64,000 nt of DNA, taken from positions 124,001 through 188,000 of the forward strand of contig CAKOWQ010000001.1 of the NCBI GenBank assembly GCA_934122395.1. Direction: 5' to 3'. A program made the translations under genes and the position numbers. Every line of letters begins with the position of its first letter. Position 1 is the stretch's first letter. Source of the stretch: an uncultured Bacilli bacterium. GTDB lineage: Bacteria > Bacillota_I > Bacilli_A > RF39 > UBA660. The notes under the pieces were generated by a model, which was not told the origin of the DNA, made no database searches, and was given only the letters and a program-made list of their open reading frames with translations. Below are positions 43,781-51,390 of the stretch, piece after piece.

Positions 43781-43809
43781 ATCATACCACGCATATATTT
43801 ATGTGTCAA
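43781..43809 (-). promoter_or_regulatory. Sigma-A promoter of the leader-ABC transcript
   Basis: Minus strand: TTGACA (43809-43804), 17 bases, TATGAT (43786-43781). A -35 match of six of six and -10 of five of six suggests strong constitutive initiation, fitting control by attenuation. Confidence 0.8.
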
Positions 43810-43838
43810 CAAAAAAATGTTAACATTATAATTTTTAC

Positions 43839-43865
43839 AAAATAAAAGAGACTTTTATGTCTCTT
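43839..43865 (-). terminator. Intrinsic terminator after spoIVB
   Basis: AAGAGAC (43846-43852) with GTCTCTT (43859-43865), identical over 27 bases to the terminator at 40085-40111. Confidence 0.75.
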
Positions 43866-44850
43866 AATTTTCTCCTTCTTCTAGCATTGTAGTGATAAAG
43901 ATTCCATATCCTTTTTCATTATCATTTACAATAGCGTGAGTAACTGCTCCTATCAATTTATTGTTTTGTACAATAGGACTTCCACTCATTCCTTTAATTA
44001 CACCATTAGTTTTATTAAGTAATTCTTTATCTGTAATTTCAAATAAGATGTTTTTTGTTTTAGTACTAGTATTAATCTTTAAAATATTAATAGAATATTC
44101 TTCAATCTTATTATCTTTTAATACAGTTAGTATCTTAGCTTCACCAGGGACTATTTCGTTAGGAGACGCAACTTCTATTAAATTATTCGTATTAAATTCA
44201 CTAGTATATGTTCCAAAAATACCGCTTATTGTATTTTCTTTTATATTACCATATACTATTCCCTTATTAAAAATTGCGTTCTTTTCACCAGTAGTAGTTC
44301 TATCACTTTTAGTTGTTCCTGTAACATCAGATTTAAAGATTTTACCATCTTTTACTTCTATTTTCTGATTAGTATTAGCTTCTATTATTTCATGTCCAAG
44401 TGCTCCATATATTTTAGTTTCAGGGTCAATATAAGTTAATGTACCTATACCAGTAATTTCATCTTTAACGTATAGTCCGGTTTTATATACATCATTATTA
44501 TCACGTACTAAATCCAGTGTAACAGGTATTTCTCTATTACCTCTTGAGATAGTCATTTTTACTTTTGAATCTTTAATATTCTTATTAATTGCTGTAACCA
44601 TATCACTGATTGAATAAACATTGGTATTAGAAACTCTAATTATTTTATCTCCTATTTCTATACCTGAATTCTTCCCAATATAAGAATCATTTACCTTGTA
44701 GAATCCTACAACCATTATACCTTTGGAATTAACCTCAATTCCGATGTTTTGTCCACCTAAGACAACTTTATTTGAATAAGCATAAGTAGATGTAGGAATT
44801 ACTAGTAAAAGAAGTGAGAAAAAAGTAAGTAGTTTATGTTTAAAATTCAT
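43864..44850 (-). CDS. spoIVB: SpoIVB-like PDZ serine protease (S55)
   Basis: 328 residues. Signal peptide or anchor at 1-24 (LLTFFSLLLLVIPTSTYA), a PDZ domain at about 35-115, and an S55 protease domain: H153 in YGALGHEII and a nucleophile Ser in KGMSGSPIVQ (about 288-292), followed by GAVTHAIVNDNEKGYGIFI, nearly the family consensus. In Bacillus SpoIVB is made in the forespore and triggers sigma-K activation. Here it follows nusB-xseA-xseB, which lie in the same order upstream of spoIVB in Bacillus. No spo0A follows it; the neighbour is the leader-ABC unit. Confidence 0.88.
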   Translation of the reverse strand: MNFKHKLLTFFSLLLLVIPTSTYAYSNKVVLGGQNIGIEVNSKGIMVVGFYKVNDSYIGKNSGIEIGDKIIRVSNTNVYSISDMVTAINKNIKDSKVKMTISRGNREIPVTLDLVRDNNDVYKTGLYVKDEITGIGTLTYIDPETKIYGALGHEIIEANTNQKIEVKDGKIFKSDVTGTTKSDRTTTGEKNAIFNKGIVYGNIKENTISGIFGTYTSEFNTNNLIEVASPNEIVPGEAKILTVLKDNKIEEYSINILKINTSTKTKNILFEITDKELLNKTNGVIKGMSGSPIVQNNKLIGAVTHAIVNDNEKGYGIFITTMLEEGEN

Positions 44851-44920
44851 GGTTCCATCTCCTTTTAAATCAAACTACATTATTATTATCTGCAACAAAA
44901 AAATTACCATAACTGGTAAT

Positions 44921-45142
44921 TTATTCTGCTTTAAAATCTTCTAATGTTCCATCTTTATTTAGTATTTTATTTACGCTTTCTTCGGCATTATTTAGTTTGT
45001 CATTACAAATTTTGGCAATTTTCATTGCTTCATTAAATTTTGTAATAGCATCATCCAACGGAACGTTACCACTTTCTAAATCTTTAACAATTGTTTCTAA
45101 TTCAGTTAAAGATTCTTCAAAACTTTTTTCTTTAGTTGCCAT
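44921..45142 (-). CDS. xseB: Exodeoxyribonuclease VII small subunit
   Basis: About 73 residues, helical, with the family pattern SFEESLTELETIVKDLESGN, LDDAITKFNEA and a C-terminal coil. It joins XseA to form an exonuclease degrading single-stranded DNA to oligonucleotides. ATG at 45142 behind AAGGTGG is favoured over an upstream start; it then overlaps the small Asn/Gly-rich gene by 11 bases. Next gene downstream is spoIVB. Confidence 0.93.
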   Translation of the reverse strand: MATKEKSFEESLTELETIVKDLESGNVPLDDAITKFNEAMKIAKICNDKLNNAEESVNKILNKDGTLEDFKAE

Positions 45143-45380
45143 TTGGTCTACCACCTTTATTAAATTCATTTCTTATTAAGTTTTCACCACTAGAATTCAT
45201 TATTTGTTTTGATAATTGACGGTCCATTTTAATTTTACTAAATGGATTATTTGCAGTAGGCATTTTATTAATTCCACCTATATTAGTAGGTGTTTTATTA
45301 ATTCCTCCAATATTATTTGGTCTATTAGGAATACCTGCAATATTTCTATTACCAAAACCGTTCATACCATTATTAAACAT
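45132..45380 (-). CDS. Small Asn/Gly-rich repeat protein between xseA and xseB
   Basis: 82 residues, basic, rich in Asn, Gly and Ile/Pro. A repeat NIGGINKTPT / NIGGINKMPT occupies residues 23-43; a helical, charged stretch (MDRQLSKQIMNSSGENLI) follows. No signal or membrane helix. TAGGAGGTTAC before the ATG is one of the best ribosome-binding sites in the region, so it is probably translated. It begins eight bases after xseA and overlaps xseB. I do not recognise it; it is absent from the usual xseA-xseB pair. Confidence 0.6.
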   Translation of the reverse strand: MFNNGMNGFGNRNIAGIPNRPNNIGGINKTPTNIGGINKMPTANNPFSKIKMDRQLSKQIMNSSGENLIRNEFNKGGRPNGN

Positions 45381-45388
45381 GTAACCTC

Positions 45389-46639
45389 CTATAATACTTT
45401 AGCTTCTATATTACCATCTTGTAATTCTATATTAATTATATCATCTTTTTTAATTTTTTTAATACTTTCAATTGCTTTATTATTATGTTTTACAATTGCA
45501 TATCCTCTTTTTAATGTAAGAATAGGATTTAATGCTTCTAGTTTTTGAATTAAATTATTATATCTATTAGTATTATTAGTTAGTAAATGAGACATACTAT
45601 TAACAAGATTATTATTAATTATAATCATCTTATTACTATTATTATTTACTAAATTTTTATAACTTATTAGTAATCTTTCATATAAATTATCGAATTTTTG
45701 ATCTTTTATTTCATATATTGAAATTGGATTTTTTAAAACGAAACTGTTTTCCAATTTTTTAAGTATTTCTTTTTTTACTTTAATATTATTACTTATATTA
45801 GTTGCTAGTCTTAAATTTAATTGATTTAAATACGTTTTAACATCACTCATATTAGGTACAGCCATTTCAGCGGCTCCAGTAGGAGTTGGTGCTCTTAAAT
45901 CTGCTACAAAGTCTGATATAGTAAAATCTATTTCGTGTCCTACAGCTGATATTACAGGAGTATCTAATGAATAAATAGCACGAGCAACAATTTCTTCATT
46001 GAATGGCCACAAGTCTTCAATAGATCCGCCACCACGACCTACTATTAAGACATCTAAATCAAAGTTTTTAGATAATTCTATATTACGAACTATATCACTT
46101 GCAGCTTCTTCACCTTGAACTAAACTTGGAAAAAGAATAGTTTTAGCAAGAGGCCAACGTCTTTTAATAGTTGATAATATATCTTTAATAGCTGCTCCAG
46201 TTGGAGCGGTAATAATTCCTATTGTGTTTGGTATTTTAGGTATTTTTTTCTTGTGTTTTGGATCAAATAGGCCCTCTTGTTCAAGTTTCTTTTTTAATTG
46301 TTCAAAAGCAATATATAAGTTACCTACTCCATCTTCTAACATTTCATTTACGTAGATTTGATATCCACCAGTTGCTTCATATACACTTATTTTACCCGAT
46401 ACTAAAACTTTCATACCATCAGTTGGAACAAATTTTATTTTAGATGCACTCGATGAAAACATAACAGCATTTATTCTAGTGTTCTCATCTTTAATTGTAA
46501 AATAGAAATGGCCTCTAGTATGAGCCTTAAAGTTAGATATTTCTCCTTTTAAGTAAACGTTTTCTAGATTAACGTCATTATCTATTTTGTACTTGATATA
46601 TTTAGTTAATTGGGTAACAGTAATATAATTACGTTCCAT
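45389..46639 (-). CDS. xseA: Exodeoxyribonuclease VII large subunit
   Basis: 416 residues. N-terminal OB fold (VTQLTKYIKYKIDNDVNLEN, LKGEISNFKAHTRGHFYFTIKD), catalytic core with PTGAAIKDILSTIKRRWP, IVGRGGGSIEDLWPFNEE and VGHEIDFTISDFVADLRAPTP, then coiled arms binding XseB and C-terminal LKRGYAIVK. The length is typical. Start three bases after nusB. Part of nusB-xseA-(82 aa)-xseB-spoIVB. Confidence 0.97.
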   Translation of the reverse strand: MERNYITVTQLTKYIKYKIDNDVNLENVYLKGEISNFKAHTRGHFYFTIKDENTRINAVMFSSSASKIKFVPTDGMKVLVSGKISVYEATGGYQIYVNEMLEDGVGNLYIAFEQLKKKLEQEGLFDPKHKKKIPKIPNTIGIITAPTGAAIKDILSTIKRRWPLAKTILFPSLVQGEEAASDIVRNIELSKNFDLDVLIVGRGGGSIEDLWPFNEEIVARAIYSLDTPVISAVGHEIDFTISDFVADLRAPTPTGAAEMAVPNMSDVKTYLNQLNLRLATNISNNIKVKKEILKKLENSFVLKNPISIYEIKDQKFDNLYERLLISYKNLVNNNSNKMIIINNNLVNSMSHLLTNNTNRYNNLIQKLEALNPILTLKRGYAIVKHNNKAIESIKKIKKDDIINIELQDGNIEAKVL

Positions 46640-46641
46640 TA

Positions 46642-47040
46642 TTAAACCTCGTTATGATATATCTTATCTAAAGTAGCATTTAACATCTTAGTAACTTTTT
46701 CATCACTATATTTTTTAGAAAGTTCAATTGCTTCGTTAATTGCAACAACACTTGGAGTTTCAGTATAAAGTAATTCATAAATACCGATACTTAATATAGC
46801 TTTATCAACTTTACTTAATCTATCAATATTCCAATTTGCTAAATACTTATTAGCTATTTCAGAAATTTTTTCTTGATTAGTAACAACTCCATTTACTAGT
46901 TCATTTACAAAATCATTTTCTACTTCTAATTGTTCTTTAATTAAACTTTTTACATCATATGAAGTATTAGTATTTTCTAATATATAGACTTGGTATAATA
47001 CCTTCATACTTATTTCTCTTAATTCACTTCTGTTTTTCAT
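46642..47040 (-). CDS. nusB: Transcription antitermination factor NusB
   Basis: 132 residues, all-helical RNA-binding protein that pairs with NusE in rRNA antitermination. SRSELREISMKVLYQVY-like N-terminus, ANKYLANWNIDRLSKVDKAI and SVVAINEAIELSKKY are typical. AGGTGAAG precedes the ATG. First gene of the nusB-xseA-xseB-spoIVB group. Confidence 0.93.
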   Translation of the reverse strand: MKNRSELREISMKVLYQVYILENTNTSYDVKSLIKEQLEVENDFVNELVNGVVTNQEKISEIANKYLANWNIDRLSKVDKAILSIGIYELLYTETPSVVAINEAIELSKKYSDEKVTKMLNATLDKIYHNEV

Positions 47041-47070
47041 ATAACTTCACCTACAAAGATTTTATCATAA

Positions 47071-47098
47071 ATAAAAAACAAAGTCATTATAAACTTTG
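47071..47098 (-). terminator. Intrinsic terminator after obg
   Basis: CAAAGT (47079-47084) pairs with ACTTTG (47093-47098), with T-run on the minus strand. Confidence 0.6.
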
Positions 47099-47110
47099 CT
47101 TTTTCTACTG

Positions 47111-48379
47111 TTATTTAAATTCGAAATAGAAATCAAGGATACGAACCATATCTCCTTCTTTACAACCCATTTCTACTAGTTTGTCATCTATTCCCATCTT
47201 TCTTAGCTTGTTAGTAAATCTTTGAATACCTTCTTCAGTAGTAAATTTAGTCATCTTGAATAATTTTTCTATTTCTTCCCCACGAATTACATATTCATCA
47301 TTTTCTTTTACAATTGTATAAGGCTCTTCTTTCTTAAATTTATATAATACATGTGACTCGAATGCTTCTTCTTCATATAAAGGCGTTACCGGTATTTCAT
47401 CTAACATATCAGCAAGATGAGTTAAGACATCTTCAAGGCCTTCATTTGATATTGCTGATACAGGATAGATTGGAGCGTTTACTTTCTTTTTAAAGTTTTC
47501 TAAATTTTCTTTAGCATTTTCCATATCCATTTTATTAGCAATAATTAATTGGGGTTTATTAAGAATTTTAGGATTAAAGTTTTCTAGTTCTTTATTAATT
47601 AAGACATAATCATCGTATGGAGCTCTTCCTTCAAAACCTGACATATCAATAACATGTGCGATTACTCTAGTACGTTCAATATGTCTTAAGAAACGGTCTC
47701 CTAAACCTTCGCCTAGGGATGCTCCTTCAATTAACCCTGGCAAATCGGCCATAACGAAGCTTCTACCGTCTTTAGTTCTACATACTCCAAGATTAGGTGT
47801 TAAAGTAGTAAAGTGATATGCTGCTATTTTAGGTTTAGATGCAGATACTTTAGAAATAATAGTACTTTTACCAACACTAGGTAATCCAACCAATCCAACA
47901 TCAGCAAGTAGTTTTAATTCTACTTTTAATGTTCGTTCTTCTCCAGGTTCACCATTTTCAGCAAAATTAGGAGCAGGATTACTTTGAGTTTTAAAAGCAG
48001 TATTTCCTCTACCACCTCTACCACCATATGCTACAACAACTTCATCATTTTTATGTTTTAAATCAGCTAGGATTAAACCAGTATCGTTATCAGTTACTAC
48101 TGTTCCTTGTGGTACTTTTATAATAATATCTTTAGCTGCTGCTCCATTTTGATTTTTACCTCTTCCGTTTTCGCCTTTATCACCTTTAATTTTTTTCATA
48201 TAACGTAAATCAATCAAGGTATGAAGCCCTTCGTCTACTACAAATTTTATATCTGATCCTTTACCACCGTTACCACCATATGGTCCACCCATTGGTATAT
48301 ATTTTTCACGTCTAAAAGCTAGACATCCATCTCCACCATGCCCTGCTTCTACTTTAATAATTACTTCATCTATAAACAT
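47111..48379 (-). CDS. obg: GTPase Obg (CgtA)
   Basis: 422 residues: the glycine-rich Obg fold (EAGHGGDGCLAFRREKY, GGPYGGNGGKGSD), a GTPase domain with G1 GLPSVGKST, G3 DLPGLIEGA and G4 NKMD, and the C-terminal OCT domain (YTIVKENDEYVIRGEEIEKL). It acts in 50S ribosome assembly and stress signalling. AAGGGGTGA precedes the start. In Bacillus it follows rplU-prp-rpmA; here two small genes are inserted between rpmA and obg. Confidence 0.97.
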   Translation of the reverse strand: MFIDEVIIKVEAGHGGDGCLAFRREKYIPMGGPYGGNGGKGSDIKFVVDEGLHTLIDLRYMKKIKGDKGENGRGKNQNGAAAKDIIIKVPQGTVVTDNDTGLILADLKHKNDEVVVAYGGRGGRGNTAFKTQSNPAPNFAENGEPGEERTLKVELKLLADVGLVGLPSVGKSTIISKVSASKPKIAAYHFTTLTPNLGVCRTKDGRSFVMADLPGLIEGASLGEGLGDRFLRHIERTRVIAHVIDMSGFEGRAPYDDYVLINKELENFNPKILNKPQLIIANKMDMENAKENLENFKKKVNAPIYPVSAISNEGLEDVLTHLADMLDEIPVTPLYEEEAFESHVLYKFKKEEPYTIVKENDEYVIRGEEIEKLFKMTKFTTEEGIQRFTNKLRKMGIDDKLVEMGCKEGDMVRILDFYFEFK

Positions 48380-48442
48380 AACGTCACCCCTTTTAAACAG
48401 TCAAATTATATCATAATTGCATCAAAATAACAATTATTTATC

Positions 48443-49099
48443 TTACATCTTAACTTCTTTTATAGTTTTTATTTTTTGCTTTTCAATAGAACTCATATTA
48501 TATGTAGTAAAATAGTCATAAAATCTTATACTTTTAGGTATTTCTATTAAACCATCACCTGCTACAGTATAATTATAAGACTTTTCATTAAGTCTAATAG
48601 CAGTATAATGATCACCATGATTAGAACATACATAGTAATAATAAAACACTTTTTCATCACTTGGATAAACCAATATACTATCTACTGGTGGTTTATTATC
48701 TAAAAGATATTCTTCCACAAATACATCATTATATTCACTAGGACTATCAGCAGCACCTATAACAATCTTCTTATATAAATTTCTTTTAAAGTTTTTAAAA
48801 GTGTTTTCAGTTATTGTAAAATTAGTAGTAGGAATTATATCCTCATATTCTAATTGATACAAACATTCATTAACTCTAGAATCATGTTTGATTGGATAAA
48901 ATCTAGATCTAAGAATAGTACCATTTCTTTTAGAAGTATTAGTTGTTAATGGACATCCAAAGAAATAATCGGCATTAAGACTAGTAATCAAATACATTGC
49001 TCTTTTCCCAAACAACTCTTGATCCGGTCTATCATAATAAATTTTTCTATTAGCCCATACAACTGTACCTGGATGTAAATCTTTTTTTAATGTATACAT
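48443..49099 (-). CDS. Hypothetical protein, possible PemK/MazF-like fold
   Basis: About 218 residues, soluble. ATG at 49099 with AAGGTGATTTT is preferred to a start ten codons upstream. The beginning (DLHPGTVVWANRK) and centre (RAMYLITSLNADYFFGCPLT, then a basic strand) weakly recall the N-terminal beta pattern of PemK/MazF endoribonucleases, but no antitoxin gene is adjacent and the second half is unrelated. Tyr-rich C-terminal half (VFYYYYVCSNHGDHYTAIRL). I would not assign a function. Confidence 0.45.
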   Translation of the reverse strand: MYTLKKDLHPGTVVWANRKIYYDRPDQELFGKRAMYLITSLNADYFFGCPLTTNTSKRNGTILRSRFYPIKHDSRVNECLYQLEYEDIIPTTNFTITENTFKNFKRNLYKKIVIGAADSPSEYNDVFVEEYLLDNKPPVDSILVYPSDEKVFYYYYVCSNHGDHYTAIRLNEKSYNYTVAGDGLIEIPKSIRFYDYFTTYNMSSIEKQKIKTIKEVKM

Positions 49100-49146
49100 A
49101 AAATCACCTTGGCACATATTGTAATTCAAGTATAAATTAAAGTCAA

Positions 49147-49169
49147 ATAAAAATAAAGCTTAGAGCTTT
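49147..49169 (-). terminator. Intrinsic terminator after the 46-residue gene
   Basis: AAAGCT (49155-49160) pairs with AGCTTT (49164-49169), a three-base loop; the minus strand continues T-rich. Confidence 0.55.
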
Positions 49170-49173
49170 AGTT

Positions 49174-49314
49174 TCAATTTTTTTTAGTAAACATTGTAAT
49201 ACCTAATAGTATTATTACAAATATTAATAATACTATAATTATGTTATTAATCGTTTGTTGTGTTAATAAGTTGCTATTTGCAATAGCATTAAATAATGCA
49301 TTAAATTCTTTCAT
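49174..49314 (-). CDS. 46-residue single-helix membrane protein
   Basis: Starts MKEFNALFNAIANSN and has one membrane helix near 24-40 (NIIIVLLIFVIILLGITMF) with a Lys-rich end. AAGGAATGA precedes the ATG, and a hairpin follows the TGA stop. The amphipathic front helix plus a membrane helix recalls small regulatory membrane proteins. It lies between the rpmA terminator and the 218-residue hypothetical gene. Family unknown. Confidence 0.5.
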   Translation of the reverse strand: MKEFNALFNAIANSNLLTQQTINNIIIVLLIFVIILLGITMFTKKN

Positions 49315-49621
49315 AAAATCATTCCTTTACTTCTATTGTCTTTATTAATAATATCGATTTTTGGCGCAAAAATAATATAAATATAGATGTCTATACTTAT
49401 ATTATTTAAAAATATATATTATTAATTACCCTCATGTAATTATATTAGAAAGGGTTGTTAAATTTAATCTGTTATAACTTTGATAGATGAAAAAAGAAAT
49501 ATTTATTATCTATTTTCTCTATCGTTTTATCATTATACCTTCTATTAGTATTTAGAACAATAAATATATAAAAAATTTCACAAATATTTTTTTATTTAAC
49601 GTAAAGAAAAAAGGAAATAAA
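49315..49621. other. Intergenic region without recognised features
   Basis: About 300 AT-rich bases between the rpmA terminator and the small membrane protein. I see no ORF, RNA gene or clear repeat. A promoter for the downstream minus-strand genes may lie here. Confidence 0.5.
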
Positions 49622-49641
49622 AAAACAGTATTAAATACTGT
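49622..49641 (-). terminator. Intrinsic terminator after rpmA
   Basis: ACAGTATT and AATACTGT (49625-49641) are nearly contiguous inverted repeats, with a T-run on the minus strand. Confidence 0.65.
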
Positions 49642-49642
49642 C

Positions 49643-49930
49643 TTATTCAGCTGGATAACAACTTACTTGTTTTTTATCTTTTCCAACGCTTTCAAATTTT
49701 ACTACACCAGTTACTGTAGTGTATAATGTATCATCATTACCTTTTCTTACATTAACACCTGGAAATATTTTAGTTCCTCTTTGTCTATATAAAATAGATC
49801 CAGCACTAACTAATTCTCCATCAGCTGCTTTTGCTCCTAATCTACGTCCTTTAGAATCACGTCCATTAGATGTAGAACCTTGTCCTTTGTGGTGAGCAAA
49901 TAACTGGATATTTAACTTTAACATATTCAT
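49643..49930 (-). CDS. rpmA: 50S ribosomal protein L27 (with cleavable N-terminal extension)
   Basis: 95 residues. The mature L27 starts AHHKGQGSTSNGRDSKGRRL; before it lies MNMLKLNIQLF, the Firmicutes-type extension cut by the protease Prp between Phe and Ala. L27 helps stabilise tRNA at the peptidyl-transferase centre. The start overlaps the prp stop (ATGA-type), behind GGAGGAAATG. Confidence 0.96.
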   Translation of the reverse strand: MNMLKLNIQLFAHHKGQGSTSNGRDSKGRRLGAKAADGELVSAGSILYRQRGTKIFPGVNVRKGNDDTLYTTVTGVVKFESVGKDKKQVSCYPAE

Positions 49931-50238
49931 CGCATTTCCTCCTTTATCTTAATATTACTTGGATAATCATTTTCTAATTCTTTTAATAAATCTAACATAT
50001 TAGTAATTAAGTTATTAACTACTTCATTCCAAGTATTAATAGTAATTGTAAGTTTATCTTTTTCTTCTTTATAAGAAATATAATCTTTATTAAATCTTAT
50101 TATCGCATTTATTGTTGTTGTAACTATTGATGAAGCTGCACTACATACGATATCTTTTCCAAAGTCATCATAACAAGCATGACCAGTAAGAATAACTTTC
50201 TCAATATTTTTATTTACTAATACATTTACTTTAATCAT
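49927..50238 (-). CDS. prp: L27-processing cysteine protease Prp
   Basis: 103 residues. The catalytic His and Cys of the family are H20 (TGHACYDDFGKDI) and C32 (IVCSAASS). It removes the N-terminal extension of L27, encoded by the next gene, which has the matching LNIQLF-A site. It lies between rplU and rpmA, as in Bacillus (ysxB). Confidence 0.93.
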   Translation of the reverse strand: MIKVNVLVNKNIEKVILTGHACYDDFGKDIVCSAASSIVTTTINAIIRFNKDYISYKEEKDKLTITINTWNEVVNNLITNMLDLLKELENDYPSNIKIKEEMR

Positions 50239-50242
50239 TTTA

Positions 50243-50545
50243 TTATCCTTTAATTTTTTCTATAACAACTTTAGTATAAGGTTGTCTATGACCTTGTTTA
50301 CGGCGATTACTTCTATCTTTTTGTTTATATTTGAAGATTGTAATCTTAGGTTGTTTACCTTGTTTTTCGATTTTTCCTTCAACCGTAACAGATTCAAGAT
50401 AAGGATTTCCTACTTTCCCATCACATAATAATACTTCTGTAAATACTACTTTGTCACCTACTTTACCATCTAGTTTTTCAACGTAAATAGTATCTCCTTC
50501 AGCAACATAGTATTGTTTACCACCAGTTAAAATTACTGCTTTCAT
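50243..50545 (-). CDS. rplU: 50S ribosomal protein L21
   Basis: 100 residues with the L21 beta-barrel pattern (ILTGGKQYYVAEGDTIYVEKL) and C-terminal KYKQKDRSNRRKQGHRQPYTKV. It binds 23S rRNA early in assembly. GGAGG precedes the start. It is first in rplU-prp-rpmA, with a structured leader upstream. Confidence 0.97.
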   Translation of the reverse strand: MKAVILTGGKQYYVAEGDTIYVEKLDGKVGDKVVFTEVLLCDGKVGNPYLESVTVEGKIEKQGKQPKITIFKYKQKDRSNRRKQGHRQPYTKVVIEKIKG

Positions 50546-50647
50546 TTTTTTACCTCCTTTATATATTTCTAGACTCGCTTTTAAGGTAACAATTACTTGT
50601 TTTATAACCTAATCAATGCGGTTTGAGCTATAAAGGCTACAAACAAG
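50546..50647 (-). ncRNA. L21 leader RNA (autoregulatory candidate)
   Basis: From the expected start site a leader of about 100 bases can fold: CTTGTTT (50647-50641) pairs with AAACAAG (50602-50596), enclosing a conserved-looking AGCTCAAACCGCATTGATTA segment. The position and content fit the L21 leader family of Firmicutes; I cannot confirm this without a covariance model. Confidence 0.5.
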
Positions 50648-50650
50648 AAG

Positions 50651-50679
50651 ATTTTATCATAATTATTTACCCAAGTCAA
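50651..50679 (-). promoter_or_regulatory. Promoter of rplU-prp-rpmA
   Basis: Minus strand: TTGACT (50679-50674), 17 bases, TAAAAT (50656-50651). It starts just after the yneF terminator. Confidence 0.7.
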
Positions 50680-50680
50680 T

Positions 50681-50703
50681 AAAAAAAGACTATTATAGCC
50701 TTT
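50681..50703 (-). terminator. Intrinsic terminator after yneF
   Basis: AAAGACTA and TAGCCTTT pair (G-U on the minus strand), with Ts following. Confidence 0.6.
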
Positions 50704-50704
50704 C

Positions 50705-50914
50705 TTACATATATTTTTCCATTGATTTCATCATTTGATTAACTTGCTTTTGAGATGGTTTTCTTCCCATTTGAGTCATTAAAGCTTTAATCATTTCTTC
50801 ATTTATAGGTGGATTTTTCTTTAAATAATTAGTCATTACTTTTTTTGATACAAAGAAGCCAATTACAAATCCTACTATGATACCAATTACTACTTGTAAT
50901 ATATCTAGCCACAT
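50705..50914 (-). CDS. yneF: YneF family small membrane protein (UPF0154)
   Basis: 69 residues: one N-terminal membrane helix (LQVVIGIIVGFVIGFFVSKK) and a cytoplasmic tail with NPPINEEMIKALMTQMGRKP and SQKQVNQMMK, the hallmark of UPF0154. Function unknown. It follows the SirA-like gene and tkt, the same order as in Bacillus (tkt-yneE-yneF). Confidence 0.93.
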   Translation of the reverse strand: MWLDILQVVIGIIVGFVIGFFVSKKVMTNYLKKNPPINEEMIKALMTQMGRKPSQKQVNQMMKSMEKYM

Positions 50915-50957
50915 ATTAATTCATCTCCTTACTACCATTTTACTAAATTTATCTATT

Positions 50958-51383
50958 TTATACAAGTAATTTAACGTCCCTTAAAAAGAAATAATCATTA
51001 TTATTGAAGTCACATACAAATAATTTAGAATCATAATTATTTAAAAGAGCAAAAAACTCAGTATAACTTTTGTTAGAATTAATTAATATATAAGTACCTT
51101 TTACTCTTAAAACGCTTACTTCATCTTTATACAAATTATTTAATATATGATTTTCTCCTTTTTTACTATATTTCATTTTAGTATGTAGTAATACATATAA
51201 ATACTTATCTAGATCAAACTTATTTATTCTATTAATCATTTGATTAAATAAAGTAAATCCATAACCTATTTCATTTCTTTTCATGTAGTACATTTGATTT
51301 AAAATATTATATAGTGTTCTAGGACTATCTTTATATAACTCAATGTATTCATCTTTAATTTTAAATACAAAATATATTCTCAC
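50958..51383 (-). CDS. sirA: SirA-like protein (inhibitor of DnaA)
   Basis: About 141 residues. The C-terminus FFALLNNYDSKLFVCDFNN followed by F-F-L-R-D-V-K resembles the SirA pattern FF-x-V-L-K...FDFN...L-x-P-V-K, and the position between tkt and yneF is that of Bacillus sirA (yneE). SirA inhibits DnaA at sporulation onset. GTG at 51383 behind GGGTGA is preferred to a TTG six codons upstream. The ribosome-binding site is within a hairpin (see 51391). The N-terminal part is divergent, so the family call is moderate. Confidence 0.6.
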   Translation of the reverse strand: MRIYFVFKIKDEYIELYKDSPRTLYNILNQMYYMKRNEIGYGFTLFNQMINRINKFDLDKYLYVLLHTKMKYSKKGENHILNNLYKDEVSVLRVKGTYILINSNKSYTEFFALLNNYDSKLFVCDFNNNDYFFLRDVKLLV

Positions 51384-51390
51384 TTTATCA

